Assembly (NCBI GenBank): GCA_013397695.1
Contig: VYZI01000325.1
Span: forward strand, 362,381 to 426,380
Length of the DNA stretch: 64,000 nucleotides
Source of the DNA: Centropus unirufus
Lineage: Eukaryota; Chordata; Aves; Cuculiformes; Centropidae
Reading direction: 5' to 3'
Of this stretch, positions 1 through 14,519 are shown piece after piece (position 1 is the stretch's first letter; each line of letters opens with the position of its first letter). Both the position numbers and the translations under genes were made by a program. A model generated the notes under the pieces. It was not told the DNA's origin. It searched no databases and was given only the letters and a program-made list of their open reading frames with translations.

Positions 1-1506
1 CTTTAAAGAGAGATATAGAGGAGGGAAAAAAATGGGGGAAAGCTCTCTCAAATTCTCACATTTTGATTTGGAACAGAGCTTAATAGTTCCTTTTTTAATA
101 TTTATTCTTGAAGAGATTTTCCAACCCTGAATCTTAACAGCACATTGAAATTGCTGTGTGGGATAAGACCAATATCCCACTGCCAGCAATCAAACAACAA
201 AGGAAAATACACAGATGAACCAGTTATAGAATAAACTGTCTACTTGCAGTTAAAAGGAAGCTCCTGCTAGATGTTACACTTCCAGGCATAGTCCAAGCCT
301 GATCTTGTTGGTCTTCTGATCTCACGGCATCTGTGTCCCCAGCCCATCCTGCCTGGGTCCTGGATCTCACCCAAGAGATCTACTCGTGAGCACGGGGCAT
401 GCTGACAGCACCAGCCCTATGCTGCCTCTTTCAGGCTTGCATACTTCTCACAGCCCAGTGGAAAAGAGAAGCCTGATTTCCAGAAAGGTCCTGCTCTGCC
501 TATAAACTAAGACGGCAGATAAAATATAATATACATGGCAAGGAAAAGTGCTCACTCAGCTACAGTTGTGTGGGAAAGGCCTTCAAAGTCATTCCTAAAC
601 ATCAGTGTAAAATGCATCGCAGAGGCAATTTTCTGTACCTTAAATTAACATAGCTCAACCTATACCTGACTCCTAGCTGCCTACATTCATCAAAGAGCTC
701 TGGACCATCGGTGTTTGTTTCCTCACCAATTTATTTTCCTTATGGTTTTCTCTAATGAACTCTAAACTACTCAAAAATAACCTTGAGTTCATTTAACATC
801 TGCTTAGCAAATATAAACAAGGCCAGATGCTTTAGAGGAAAGAGCTAGCAGGGAGCCTGAGCTTGTGGATGCAGGCTGCTTGGTGTCTGGCTCGGGGAGG
901 TTCTCCTCAGACACCGGGCCCTACAAATACTACTAACTTCTAGTTCAACAATTTCCACTTCCTATACCTGATATTGCCTAGGAGGAACAGAAAGACAGGC
1001 AAGAAGCATGGAAGGCATGTGCTTTGATCACCCCCCAATAGCATTATGCTCAGTGAGCTTCATGCACTAAAGTGATGCTTATTCTGTGGTTTATGTGATG
1101 ATTATATGAATTAATTGTTAATTATATATTAATACTGACCAGTGCATTTCTATTTCGTGAAAAACGTTCTTCAGTTAAATATTGGTAGTTAAATTATCAA
1201 AAGTGTAATTTGCTTAACCTATAATAAAGTTGCTAATGAGCTTCTTTTAAACAATTTCAACTCACTGCAATATGAACTGACATGCACAGTACTGATCTGT
1301 CCACAGTTACACCAAAATTCTTAACTGTATATCCATCAAAGGTACCGTCTCTTTCATGTATTTCTCTCTACCATGCACCTTTGAAAGCACCCAAGACGTA
1401 AGTTACCTCTCTGGACCGTAGCAAAGCAATAACATCTTTTCCTACTCTTCCTCAAAATGGAGTCATCATTTCTTGCACTGGAGTTGGGCAATCCTAAAGC
1501 AACTGA

Positions 1507-1686
1507 ACACAGAATCACAGAAAGGTTTGGGTTGGAAGGGACCTTAAAGATCACCAAGTTCCAATCCCCTTGCCATGGGCAGGGACACCTTCCACTAGAC
1601 CAGGTTGCTCAAAGCCTTTTCCAACTTGGCTTTGAACATCTCCAGGGATGGGGCCATCCACAACTTCTCTGGACAGCCTTATTTCA
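1507..1686 (-). repeat. CR1 LINE 3' end fragment
   Basis: Read on the minus strand, this is a typical avian CR1 3' end: a 'subject to a host gene' style UTR tail ending in ...CCTTTCTGTGATTCTGTG, preceded by the conserved block around GTCCCTGCCCATGGCAAGG. It is about 180 bp, strongly 5'-truncated and only lightly diverged. Short open frames on both strands here are by-products of the repeat. Confidence 0.9.
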
Positions 1687-2722
1687 GTGAAATATGAGCA
1701 TATCATTCCTCAGCCCTTAAAGTCACTCTTGAAAGTCACCTAGCAAGTTTACAGGGAAGTAGTCACTTCACTACCCAGCTGCCTGCTCTGTACCTTCAAA
1801 GATCATCAGAAAGGGTGAACTTGTCACTGCCACCCCCTTTTCTTTCTTGCCTCTACTTGCCGCAGGTCCTGGACAGTCAGCACTTCTTTCAGACCCTTTT
1901 GTCAACACAAATGAGGGTTGATGCTGCTTCAGTTGCATGCTGCACAACAGTATATAGTTGGTGAAGAAAGCCTAGTAAAGAGGCTGCTGTTCCCCTCTTT
2001 CATAGCGTCAGAGAAATTGCTTTTAAATATTGCACCCAGATGAAGTGCCTGAACTGAGCATGTAACCACCCAAGACTTCTTCCAGCTAATGAAAAAAAAA
2101 TAGGTATCTTCAGGAATCTCAGTCAAGCTAAGACCAAAATCTCTACCTACAGATACAGACATATCAAGGTGATCTGCCTCTTTTCATTCAAAGGAAACTT
2201 GGCTGATGTACGTTTCTAGAACAGTCTTGTTAAGAACTTCAGAAGTTACACGGGATGAATTGAAGCTACTCCTTCCCAAGATCCAAACTACCTCCTCATT
2301 TCCTCAGTGACATCAAAGACATCAACAGTATCTGGGGTGCATGGTCATGTAGTTTACCAGGCATCTTAGAAACTGACATATATGACAGTTTAAGAAAAAA
2401 TAAAAAAGCCAACAAGCAAAATATGAAGGCTGTGATGACATCTTCACACACAGAGGCACTCAGTAAATACACTGCCTCTTTTGATGCCTCCTCTAGTTAA
2501 AAAAAAAATGGCAGTCTAGACTGTCATGCCCTGTTGGCTCTGCTGCATGCTGCAGATATACAAGCAGATGATTGATGGATTTTACACTGTGGAAGCCCTG
2601 CTTGTGGGCAAATGCATACTTGAGAAAGGATTCCAGTTCTTGGAGCCACAGCAGGAACTAATAGAGTCTGTAGATCATTTGGATCATTTGTTTCAGATTC
2701 ACATTTAGTATATGACAAACAC

Positions 2723-2742
2723 AAAAAAAAAAAAAAAAAAAA
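2723..2742 (+). repeat. Poly(A) run, 20 A
   Basis: An uninterrupted run of 20 A. No recognisable retroposed sequence precedes it, so I treat it as a simple mononucleotide repeat. A 15-A run at 4,248-4,262 is similar. Confidence 0.9.
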
Positions 2743-5700
2743 CGGATAGAAGGATATTAGTATTATATAGTTTTGGCTTACCCATAAAGGAAGTATTTAC
2801 CCTATCTCTTGAAGCAGGTATTCAGGACTAAGCAAAATGAGCATAGTCTCAATCTGTATCACTAAAGACACAATTTGTAGAAAAATACCCTACCTTCTTC
2901 TAAGGGAAGTAATCTGAATTGGCCACTGTATTTTCAAAAAGCTTGGGCAGGGTTTCCCAGTTAAGACATTCAGTAAGTTGACTGCATTCATGTCCCAATG
3001 CATTCATCCAAGGTGTCCCTAACAAGGTGTCTCTCTTCTTTTCTTCCTTTACTTATAAAATACTGAAAATTGCTTTTGTGCAAGTATTTATTTCCTCCCA
3101 TGCTCTTCTTGTTGTCACTTTTAAGTCCCCTAGACACAAATCTGTGGAAAATGGAATACTCAAGATGTATTTGAACAAATCCTCTCCAAAACGATAAACA
3201 GCAATTATCAATGACCTTTCTAGAGAGAAGGATCATAACAGACATCCCCAGGGATAATTCCCCCATTCATATCATTTAAGAGAATGACACCACATATAGC
3301 ACACTGAAGTGAAGTTTCAGTATAAATCTCTATTCTGTCATCATAATGACAACCTAGAGGAGCACACTGATCCTGCAAATGTTCTTATCCGATCTTGTTA
3401 TTTTTGAAATGGAACCTCAAACATTGAAAAAGTAAAAACATTTTCCAACACTAACTCCAATGCTACCGGATCTGTAGCTTAAAAATAAAAAATAAAAAAA
3501 AGTTCTCCACGTAACAGAAAAACAAAAACATGAAACAAAGTATCATGAACTAAATATCAAAACTAAACAGAGACAGCTTTGCTACCTCCAGACAAGTTTG
3601 TTAGCATGAAAATTCTATATTCCTGAGACTGTATTCTGACTTACAATCAAAAATGGCAAAAGGAACTGTATCATGCAAAATAAGTACTACCCATCTTGAG
3701 AACTAGAAACTGTTCTAGTTAGATATGTAGAGTGAACATTATAGGGCCTTTTATTTGACCCTTTTATTTGGGGTAACTCTCAGACTGGCCGAGAGCCCCT
3801 CAAAGACCAGTCTTTTCTGCAATCACACCGAATCTGTCCTCTGCTAGGAACATAGGCTTGGCTTAAAGCAGCTTCACAGTTTCTGAATTCTCTCGCTCTT
3901 TGCAAAGAGCAGTCTCATGGTGCACGTACCACAGAGAAGCTCTTGCTATGTCTTTTCTCATCATCCCGGGTCCTAACTCCATTTTTCTTATTCCAGAAGA
4001 CAGCCAAAGCACATTTAAGACTCCCTACAATGGAAATTCTCAACTGGACAGCTAATCTACTTTAGGTCATGTTACATTGTCCTTGGGAAAGGCTATAGAT
4101 TAGGCAAGTTGTGTACATCATGTATTATTTTGTCTATGAATATTGATGTTTGTTGGAGGCTCCAATACACAATTTCAATTAGAGTTAACAAAAAAATATG
4201 GAACTATTTCAAATTCAGGAGAAGGCTTTATGGCATCCACTTGACACAAAAAAAAAAAAAAACACCACAGATACAGTTGCAGTCAAAGTCACTGCTTTGC
4301 CAGAAAATTACAGGTCAAACTGAAATTGAAATCCTTCCTTGGAGAATGGAGAAGAGCATGCACACACACATTTACAAACCCTGCCTTTTCTTCTTCCACT
4401 TCAGCCCCCATAGCTGATGACTGCCTCACAAACATTCACAAGGATAGTCCATAACAAAGTCTCTCAGAACTGGCAAGGCATTACACATGCCTATGCACAG
4501 AAAGGCCAGCGAGTAAGCAGTAAGCTTTTATAATTTCTCTTTTCCCCTATAAGTGGAGGCAGATATGACGACAAATATATGTTTCAGAAAGCTGGATGTG
4601 TTTTTATAGCAGAATAATATGGGATACTAAACAATTCCCATTCCACCTCAGATTACATAAAAATATCAATACTCAGGATTTCCCACATAAATGATTTGTT
4701 TAATTTTTAGAAGTCTAGGAAGTTATATCCTTGTTGTAGTTATCTGTTTTTCTTTCACAACCGCTTCACCTTTTCCTCCCAGTGTTCTGTCTATGCTGGG
4801 ATACATTCTTTTTTTTTTCACCTTGGGGATGTGGCACCAAGGTCATTTCTCTGAACAACCCCTGGCAGGGGATTGAATCACAGGAGGGTAAAATTTCTTC
4901 CATGAGAAGGTGGAAAGAGGACTTCAAGATGGTTTGGACACATGGCTGACAGTCAAATGCCATATGACAAAAGCCTTGCCACTGCATAGGTTTGGTTTTG
5001 ACTCCATGCTTATGCACTTAATATAGCAACAACCACTCCCACCTCAAACCATGAAATAAGGATGTATTACAATCATTTCCTACTAGGTATATACAAATTC
5101 CTACAAATTCTCACTAAGGCAAGCCAAATCACCTTTTTTCCCCTGCCCCACAATGTACACTCTGAAAAGCCGTTCTCGTCATAGTAAATAATTGTAAGGA
5201 GGTCAATAGCTGGCAATTCTCCCTGAGCATATGCAAAGATGGCCACACTTTGATGAAGGCATCCCCATTCCAGATGCACCTTCATGAGAGTTACAGACAC
5301 TGGACACTACAGGAAACTGTCTCCACAGACCAAACAAAAATTTACATTATGTGCTTTAAAATTTGCATTAGGAGCAAATGTGTTAGGTGGAATAATGTCT
5401 GGAAGAAGGTTTTGTACAGTTAAATGATGAGAATTGAGGGGTTTACATCCACCTTACAGAGATTTTCCAACTAATTTTCTATTACTTCTTGACATGCAGA
5501 AAAGTCCCTGGCCACCTTCCCCCAAAAGATACACTTATAGGTCTCCAGTAACACATAAGTGATTCATGTGAATTAACATTAAGGTAGAAAAAAAAAAGCT
5601 TCCAAGCCAAAACTACAAATAATTTCTACTACTGTGCAAACCAAAGCAAGGTAATTATTGCATAAGCCTTCCTACTATGCTCATCACTTTGCTTCAGTTA

Positions 5701-8044
5701 CATGCATCCTGGTCTTAACATTATTGGGATTTAGAATTAATGACCCACTGAGGTTTATAGGGCCAATTACCCCTCTCAGCATTACCCCTTTGGAGGCTTC
5801 TACAGCCTTAAACAGACATTAGAAGGTCACTCAGAAAACTCTCATTAAGTTCAACAGAGAGAGAACACTAAATAGAAGATACTTTAAATAAAAAATAATC
5901 CCACCTTTATCAGCATTTCCATGAAACACACTGTGCATTTTTTTAACAGCAGCATTTGATATCTTTTTTCAATTGTGTCCATTTTGGTTTTTTTCCATCT
6001 TTTCCAAAAATGTGGAATAAACACAACTGGACCTAGCACTGGCCATTATGCAGTGGGAAATGACAGAATAGTTTCTATGTACTAATGCAAGCGTGACAGA
6101 TATGACTATTGAATGACGTCTAGAGGGATTGCTCAGTGTTTGTGGAGCTGTGAGGAATTCACTTGGCAACATCCCTAGTAAGTGAGAAGTCCCTAAATGA
6201 ATATTGCCCAGTTGCAGCAACTGAGGCAACTGAAATCATCTTTGCTCACGGATAGCATTGCACAGATTGCTCAACGCAGACAATTCCATGTGTTTGGGGG
6301 TTACTTTTCCCCCTTTTCAAAGGCATGGCTTTCTTGGAGCAAATCAAAGTGCTGTGAGTACTGCAAGTCATCAAACAGTAACCCTATATGAGGCACAATA
6401 GGAAAAAGTTTTGAAACAGAGGAAAAGCATAGCATTTTATCTTTTATTTTAATAAACAAGCTGATAGACAAAGAGATATGACCAAAGACATTCAGAATGC
6501 AACATTGGCTTCTTCAGCTAAAGATTTTTAACGAAGTGGAAGAAACTGCTTAAGTAGATAGCCATTCGAACTTCTGGCTGGGATGAATTAAGCCACTCAA
6601 GTATACACGATTTGTAACAGAAATATCAACAAGCACCTTTAACTACAGCACCACTGCCAAATGCCACCATAATTAGGCTAGAAATTATGTGCTTTGAGTC
6701 ATGAATAGGATGTGCTCAGCCTTATTTGCTATATGGGATCACGCCATCCAAGCGCAGGCAGCAACATTTATTGAGAAATTCACTGAAAGATAACAACTGA
6801 TTTAAAAGGGCCACATCTAAGTTTAGTTAAAGGAGCAACTTCAGAGATTATTTTCAATTACTGAGATAAAATCATGGCTTCTCTCAGGATGAAGAAAAGC
6901 AAGTTTTCTCTCTACATAAAGCATATGTAAGCTTTAAGAACAGTCTGATTTCACTAACACTATCAGCCTCCTATTAATATTCCTTAACTCTGAATTTCCC
7001 TCCCTCAAGTCATTTTTCCAATTATTTTTAACATTTTCTTTGATCAATTAATAAAAAGTAATTTTCTTGCTACAGATAACAGGTTACAGAATTCCCTTTT
7101 ACATTGAATAGGTTTACCCTGCTCTCAAGAATACTAACTGATGGTTTTATTTTCTTTCACCAAACCTGCAGGGCTCTAGCCGATCATTGACTTTTTCTCC
7201 ACAGAACCCTTTATTGATTTCAGAGAGCATGTGGTTGACAGCAGGACATAAGCACTAAGTTCTTCTAAACTTGCATAAGGATCTATAGTTAATAAAACAG
7301 AATGCCCCTGTTAAGCTGGTAAAGCTGTATTTTAAAGCAAGTTGTCTTGAAAAGCTTCAGATCTGGAAAAAAAAGTACTCTATCTTCATCTTGTCTGATT
7401 CATTATCAAATAGGTCTGCATCCCTGTTTAATAAGTAACACATGGCATCCTTAGCTGATACAGAGGGGATACATCTCGGGCTGTCTGCTTTGGACATGTA
7501 AATTTGTTCTAACTTAACCTTGTAAGCGCAGGGCTCCTGTACACTCAGCAGATATCAGACACCTGCAGCATGAAATTCAGAGCCCGAGGGCTGGCACTAC
7601 ACACTGTGTAAACTCTTAATTCAGGCACTTACATTACATGCATAGAGTGAGTCTGTGCAATTCTCCATGCATTTCAACACAATACACGCTTCATGCGGAC
7701 TCTGTGTACGAACCCGAGTCCTTCTGCTATTTCATCCTCACCAAATCACTCCCTGCATCTACGCGAGTATGAAGAAATCTACGTTTGCAATGTGCCCCTG
7801 TGGACAACAGAAAACCTCAGGAGTTAAAGGGCAGGACATACACAGAAATTAAGAAAGAACTAAGACTTACTTTCTTCAGCACAGAAAACTGGACATATGT
7901 CATGTACATATATTAACCCTCTTAAGATAACTACTTAAGGTACTGATAGAGTTGACGGTGCAATCTCATCACTCACTCTGGCACTCTTGGACTCCGGCAG
8001 AGCAGACCTGCAGCTCTAGAGCATTTTAGCCCTTCTAATACAAG

Positions 8045-8312
8045 TCTTCTCCAAGGTAACTAGCAACAGGACGAGATGAAATGGCCTCAAGTTGTACCAG
8101 GGGAGGTTTTTACTTGATATTAGAAAAAAATTACCAGAAGAGTGGTGAAGCATTCGAACAGGCAGTCCAGAGAAGTGGTAGTCTCCATCCCTAGAGGTGT
8201 TAAAAAATCATGTAGATGTCGCACTTTGTTTATGGTTTAATAGTCTGATGGTTAGACTTGATGATCTTAGAGGTCTCTTCAAAACTTAATGATTTTATGG
8301 TTCTATGATCCC
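8045..8312 (+). repeat. CR1 LINE 3' end fragment
   Basis: A plus-strand CR1 3' region starting near the 'aacaggacgagatgaaatgg' block, followed by the grouping around GGTGAAGCATTCGAACAGGC and ending GATTTTATGGTTCTATGATC. It is moderately diverged with a degraded tail. It belongs to the CR1 subgroup carrying the 'aaaaatcatgtagatgtcgc' segment rather than the one seen at 1.5 kb. Confidence 0.88.
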
Positions 8313-9559
8313 ACTTCCAAGGTATATTTTGTTAGTTTATGGAAAAAAATATAGTTTTCTATATTCCAAATAGTAAAGTCACTAACAAGACACAGATCTT
8401 TTTGAGGTAAAATAGGAAAGAATGCAAGGCAGAACATTTAAGTCCATATTAGACTGGGGAAAAAAAGTCTATCTTTGAAGAGAGGACATCTGTCTGCCTT
8501 TAAAGACAAAAACAAAGGTTTTCTAGCCAGGAGCCATCACATTATTGGCTGACCACCTGCTGTCTTGCATGCACATCAAGCTGCTTTTCCAGCAAGATTT
8601 GTTCACTTACATTGCCTAAATGAATGTCCCTCTTAAAATAAAAAAAATAAATAAAAAAATTAGCCCATTGAAAATAACTCCCTAATCTGCCATCCTTTCA
8701 ATAGAATTGAAGTGCTCTTCACACACATAGTACACAAGCATCTTGAATTAGCAGGGAACTATTTTTAAATACATGAAGGATAAGATACGAAATTAGTTTC
8801 ATGGGGAATGAGAACCTTAGAGATTATTTACTTTCCCTTAATTACTTTGACTCACCACTCATTTAGCTTTCCAATAGTACTACCTATTTCACACTCAAAT
8901 TTTGATATTAAAGAGGTGAGTATGTTTTTTCAACATTCAAGACTATGGACCTTAATGATACATAACCATATTTCTCAAATTGACTTACCCACATAAAAGC
9001 TAATTAAAGATACCATCTAGTTCAAATTCCTTTCTTTGGAACAACAGCCTCAAAGTAAGGAATGCTACACAAAAACAAGCACCCTTCTTTGAGCAAAAGG
9101 ATCAAAATTCAGACAACTGTAAAACTTTTACACTAGGCACAGGTAACATTTTATACTACTGATCTTATTTCATGTAAGGAGCCAAACAAGGATTATTACT
9201 GAAATAATAATTTGAGAGCAAAAAAATCGGGTGACAGGACAGCCTACCTGAGTCCTGAGTCTGAGAGAAGCTCAGGTTTCTAAGCCTTCAGAGACCTCAA
9301 ATGAGAAGAAATTAAATGTGGCCATGCAGCACAGCTTGGCTACATCCACTACCCATCTTCACGTCATATGACACAGGAATATTTTTTTCATCCACACAGG
9401 AAACAAAGAAAAGAAAAGTTAGAGTAGATGAAAATGGTATTCCAGAAAGAGAACGCTTGTGGCAAATGTCAAATATAAAATTAAAAACAAAAAGTAATAA
9501 AAAATAAGGTCTACAGTCATTCATGTTGAAATAAATTAAATGGGACCTTTACAATGGAG

Positions 9560-9900
9560 CCTCATAATACACAAAAAAGTGGGAAAATAAATAGAAAGGA
9601 TGAAAGGAGCAAAGAAAATTGAAGTAACAGAGGTGGGTACCTTAAACAGAAAACAGCAAGTCTGAAGTACGAAGAAAATGGAGGCCACAGAAAAAAGACA
9701 TGGGATGGACAGAGACTAAGAGGAGAAAACAGAGCTGAAAAAAATGAAAGGAGGGAAGGCAAGACATAACGGGCTAGAAAAATAGATATAGAGAAAGGAT
9801 GGCTTAAAATTAAAGAAAACAGACCCCACAAACATTTTAAAAGTAAAAAAACCAGCAAAATAAACAAAACTAAACCCCTACAAAGAAACACAGCTCTTCA
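9560..9900 (+). repeat. Purine-rich, A-rich low-complexity tract
   Basis: About 340 bp in which the plus strand is overwhelmingly A and G with few pyrimidines. The 109-residue minus-strand frame across it is Leu/Phe/Ser/Pro-rich only because of this bias. No internal period is obvious. Confidence 0.7.
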
Positions 9901-12900
9901 TTTCTCCTCCAAAAACTTAGTCAAGAAACCAGAGCTGGAGGGAAAGCAAGCGAAATGAATTTCATCGGCTAAAAATGTTTCATTCAATGCTGACATCTCA
10001 GGGCTCAATCCTGCCTCTGTCAAGCAGTGGGACTTTTTGCCAGAACTTCTCAGCTTCCATGGCACTACGGCTGAGCCGAAGCAATTCCTGAATGAATTTC
10101 TATACTTAAACACCTGAGAGACAGCATATCATACCATGAGCTCCAGATTTTTTAGGATGACTAGTCTTTACTATGTAAGGGAATTAAGAGGTATAAAAGC
10201 CATCGCAGTACTACATGTAACAGGACATATTACTGCCACCATGTATCTGAAATTATAACTTCTCTCATTAAGCAGTTACCAAACCATTTATTATGTTATA
10301 AAGTACTAATAACGTTTCCTATCAGTTGTCAATGATTAATTTATCAGAAAAAAATTATGGGCCCTTAAAGTAATTAGTAAAGGAATTGCTTTGAAATAAA
10401 GGAGATTTTCTGAAGGCTTTCCAGAGAGATGGTAAGAAAGAAGCTTTGAGTTCCACTTTTTACCAGTGAATATTCTGCTGTTCCAACAAAACAACTATTG
10501 CAGCTGAGAGAAAGAAGGATGATTCTGAAAACAATTTTTCAAACTGCTTATTAGAATATAATGAATATTAACAATACAAATTACAAATTCTCTTGAGAAT
10601 TGAGTATTGCCAAGTTTTGGATCCCTTCTTCTGGGCTTTTAAAGTGCTAGGGAATTTCATAGTTAATGCTGTATTTCCATATGAATGTTTAAAGAAGGGG
10701 AAAGGGTTCACAAAACAAATCTTAAGTGTGGAGGCTTCTTTGTACTTGAAGAGAAAAATCTGATGTTCTTGTAAAGCTGAAATAAGATGCTTTCAAAGTT
10801 AACTATAAGTTATCAGAGATTTTTAGAAGATAAATTTATGCAGGAAATTTTTAAATAAGCATTACGAGAAAGAACTTGCTTCTTTTACTAAGGTCAGTAG
10901 CAATGTACCACACTTGTCATTATACACAATCTTAGGGCAATGAGCCAACAAATCATGGCAGCTTTTTTTTTTTCTTTAATAGGTAAAAGCAACAAGTTTT
11001 AAACAGATTGCATGCCCATTTTTCATAGACCATTTAGAAAGCATATTGCTGTGGGCTTCCCAGTGACAAATACACTGAGGCACCACCAAGTGACAACACA
11101 TTTTGTACTCCTTGACATGGATGAAAGAATTCAATTCAAATTTTCTTTTTTCTATCTGGGAAGAGAGATGCCCAAGATAAATATTTTTTTAGCCCTACTT
11201 CCTGAGAACAAAGCTTAAATGATCCTTTGTCTGCATCTTCATCTCCTCCCTTCTCTTCACAAACTTTGGTCAACAGCAACCGTAACTGGCAGAAGGCAGA
11301 GTCCTTTCATTTACATGAAAACAAGTGTCTGAATAAAGGAGAAAAATAATAAACATTCCACGGTTTCAGTGGCAGGTACTCGACCTTGTGTTAGCAAATC
11401 CACAGAGAAACCGTGACTGAATGAGAACCTGCGGAAAACATGGAAAGTTTGACTCCATGTCCACTCTACCACCATCTTTCTGGTTACTCTCCCTGTCCTG
11501 AATTTAAAGCATCCCAACTCAGGAAACTTTTATTTATTACAAGTATATACTAAATAGAGACATACTTTCACTAGCAACTGCTGTGACAGCTGGTCTTCAC
11601 ACCACAGAATTATCTTAATAGTCTCTCAGCCCCAGGGTCTTTGTTCTTATGTAAGTGACCTACAGTTGATCACCCTGGATCTTACACAAAGCAGGACAAG
11701 CACAGAGGTTATATGAGTTAATTGCATAGTGACTGCAAAAATAGTGTGCTTGCTTCCTTTCAGCAATGTGGTCTTTCTCTACCTAAAACAATTGGAGTTA
11801 TGCTGTAATCCAAGCTACCGATCAAACTGTGTATCTGGATAGCTCTATCACTAGTTAATTTTACCAGCACACTAGCTTGCCTGTTTGGTATTTTACAAGG
11901 AAATTCAAGTTAAACAATATCCTCCAGAATGAAGACAATATTGGATTGATTAGGTAACTTGCTACATGTTTATAAAATTAAGATGAATATCCCTTTTATA
12001 ACCATATTAAAAACCAACAGAATAAGAACCAGATTGTAATCTGTTATGGTAGTATAAGTCATTAGTATATCTTGAATTGCACAAAATTTGAATCACTGGA
12101 GAACAGACTTTGGCCCCATACATCTTAGAAGAACAAATGACTCACTATTCTTGTAAAAAGGATGCAACCTCCATCAACATACAACACACAGGAACCAATT
12201 TGTTTCCTAGAAGAGTTTAAAATTCTCTGCCAAAAGAATTCATTGTCTTGTGCTTCTAATATAGTATGTTATTTTTATTGGTCCACATGCAACTTTTGCT
12301 ACTAACTAAAGAGTGTCTGGAGAAAAGCAGAACTCGGTCTTTTCCCCACTCACTTCCCAGAACTTGGGCAACTTTCTTCCTCTGATTGAAGGCAGCCACC
12401 AGAAATACTGTAGTAAGTGCATAATGCTTGTACTAGTTAAAACACAAACCACAGGCTACCAAATTCATTTTGTAACATGATTATGCCTCCAACATGGTCC
12501 AAAATTGAAAGCATGCAACTCTAAATAAGATACACAAAAATGTCATAGCTGAGTCACAGTCTCTAATTAGTCTGGTCTACTATTCTTTTTATATATTTTA
12601 GTGGTGCTTAAACAACTTGGGATATGTCTACAGAAGCTTTTTGAAGACAGATTAGTTTCCTCTCTACCTAAGCTTTATGATGCCTCTGCACTTGCCAGGG
12701 CTGAACCTCAAGTTATGTTACCAAGGGATCATGCGTGAAAAAGGGAATTCATTAATTTTTTTCAAGCCTAACAATGCAACATGACAAAATGTTCCACATT
12801 GAGCTGGTCAGGGAGGAATGTATTTTCAAGTCACATTCACATTCTACTGCCAGTTCATCTCCTTTAACTTGACTTCTATATTTCCCACTGTTCTGACAAA

Positions 12901-13004
12901 AACAGGGATAACAGACTGATGATCTGGATTTCAGATTATGAAACCACACTCCTGACTGTCCCACTTCCTTTCGTCCCACTCACTGTAAGTCTTGGTGAGA
13001 ATCA

Positions 13005-13265
13005 CAGACAAATAGAGCTGGAAACAATTATGCAACATGATCAGTAACATCCTTTTAAAAAAACCCACAGTTATATCTACCATGCTCTTGACGACTTGAA
13101 CTCATAAAAGCCCCACAACATTCACACAATCCAGTCTAGGACCCCTCTGCACCCTAAGCACTAAAAATATTTTCCTAACCTTGTTATTTCTTGCAACATG
13201 TTCAACCTATTACTTTTACTCTACTCACTGTGGGCATTGGAGGGTTTTTTTCTCATGTCATACCT
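13005..13265 (-). repeat. Ancient CR1-type LINE 3' UTR remnant
   Basis: The order of motifs (AGAATCACAGA...AGAGCTGGAA, a CTCTGCACC block, ATTTTCCTAACCT, CCTATTACTTTTACTCTAC, then a ...GTGGGCATTGGAG block) follows the older amniote CR1 3' end in minus orientation. It is much more diverged than the young CR1 copies. Identified by eye; the subfamily is not assigned. Confidence 0.6.
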
Positions 13266-14519
13266 TTGTGTTCTCCATCTTCATTCAAAGGATTAATCTT
13301 ATAATTCAGTTTCTGTGACTGCTGAGGCTTCCTTCAGTATCTCTCTCAAATAGATGGTATTATTTATTTGCAAGTTAGAGGAGGAAAGTTTCCACTTGAG
13401 CTGGAGCATCATCAGGCTGTATCTGGTCAAAATCCTTCTGAAACCATCATTAGTTACCTTCCAAAGATTAGCAGTTCTCTGATGGGTATAAAAGTTTCTT
13501 TTAAAAGTAGCGTACCATTTCAGTTTAAATAAATCTACATTACTAAAGACCATGGAGTAGAGCTGCAAATAAAGATAGGACCTTCCTCAAATGATTTCCA
13601 AGAGTAACTGAAGGAAGGGACATAAATACTCCTTTTTCCAGCCAACTCCTAATTACTCAGATTTTTTTTCTCACTAAGAATGAACTTAGCATCAGGACAA
13701 ATCTTCTCATTTCATTTTGTGTCTGCTGCTACTCATCTTGCTCCTCAGGTGTTTACAGAATACCTCCTTGTCATACAGCTATCTCATGGCATCCCTTAGA
13801 GACACAATCGAGAGCTACAAAGCTCTGCATTTTTTCTTGCGTCAATGCTTATAGCCACACTAAATATTTTTCATATTCATCAAACCACCTTGTATTAATA
13901 GAAGTGATGTTTACCTTCGGTTTTGGTGTTTCAGTTCTGCAATTCACTTCTCCTTTATCCATTTAATAGAGAACTAGTGAATTTAAAGGTCTTCAAAAGC
14001 GCAGTACACAGCGGCTTACATCTCACCCTGCGTTGCTCATTTTTGTCATGCTGACAGCAATGTTTGCACAAAAGAAAGTTTCTCACCAAGGCTGAGGTCT
14101 TCATTTTCCTAGTATTTAAAACAGGAGTGACTATCCTCCATGGTAGCAAAAACAAACAAATTCCTCTAGAATTAAGTGACATTGAAGAGTCACTGAAACA
14201 ACTGCAACAGTGACTTTCAGAGATCAACACAGCTACATTGCAATGACAGGGTTGTCAAAGCACCTCATCTTCAGGATCATCAAACGCAAATTTCTGCTTT
14301 CAGTTCAATATTCAGTTTCATCTGTCAGCCCACCTGACACTGAGGAACCAACCAAACATGGATTTTCTGCATGTCAAGATGACCACTAGTCTTTTTCTAC
14401 TAGCTACGCTTGCAACATTTATACCTAGGTGTAGAAAGATTGTTTGATCACTGAGGGTTGATTGACTTGCTTCACATAACTCCCTTTGCTCATGGGCAAG
14501 ATGAGCATCCCCATTCCAG

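Noticed and set aside
1354..1690. Small overlapping frames on both strands
   Set aside because: They coincide with or abut a CR1 3' end and show no coding signal.
9562..9891. 109-residue Leu/Phe-rich minus-strand frame
   Set aside because: Antisense reading of the purine-rich tract; low complexity only.
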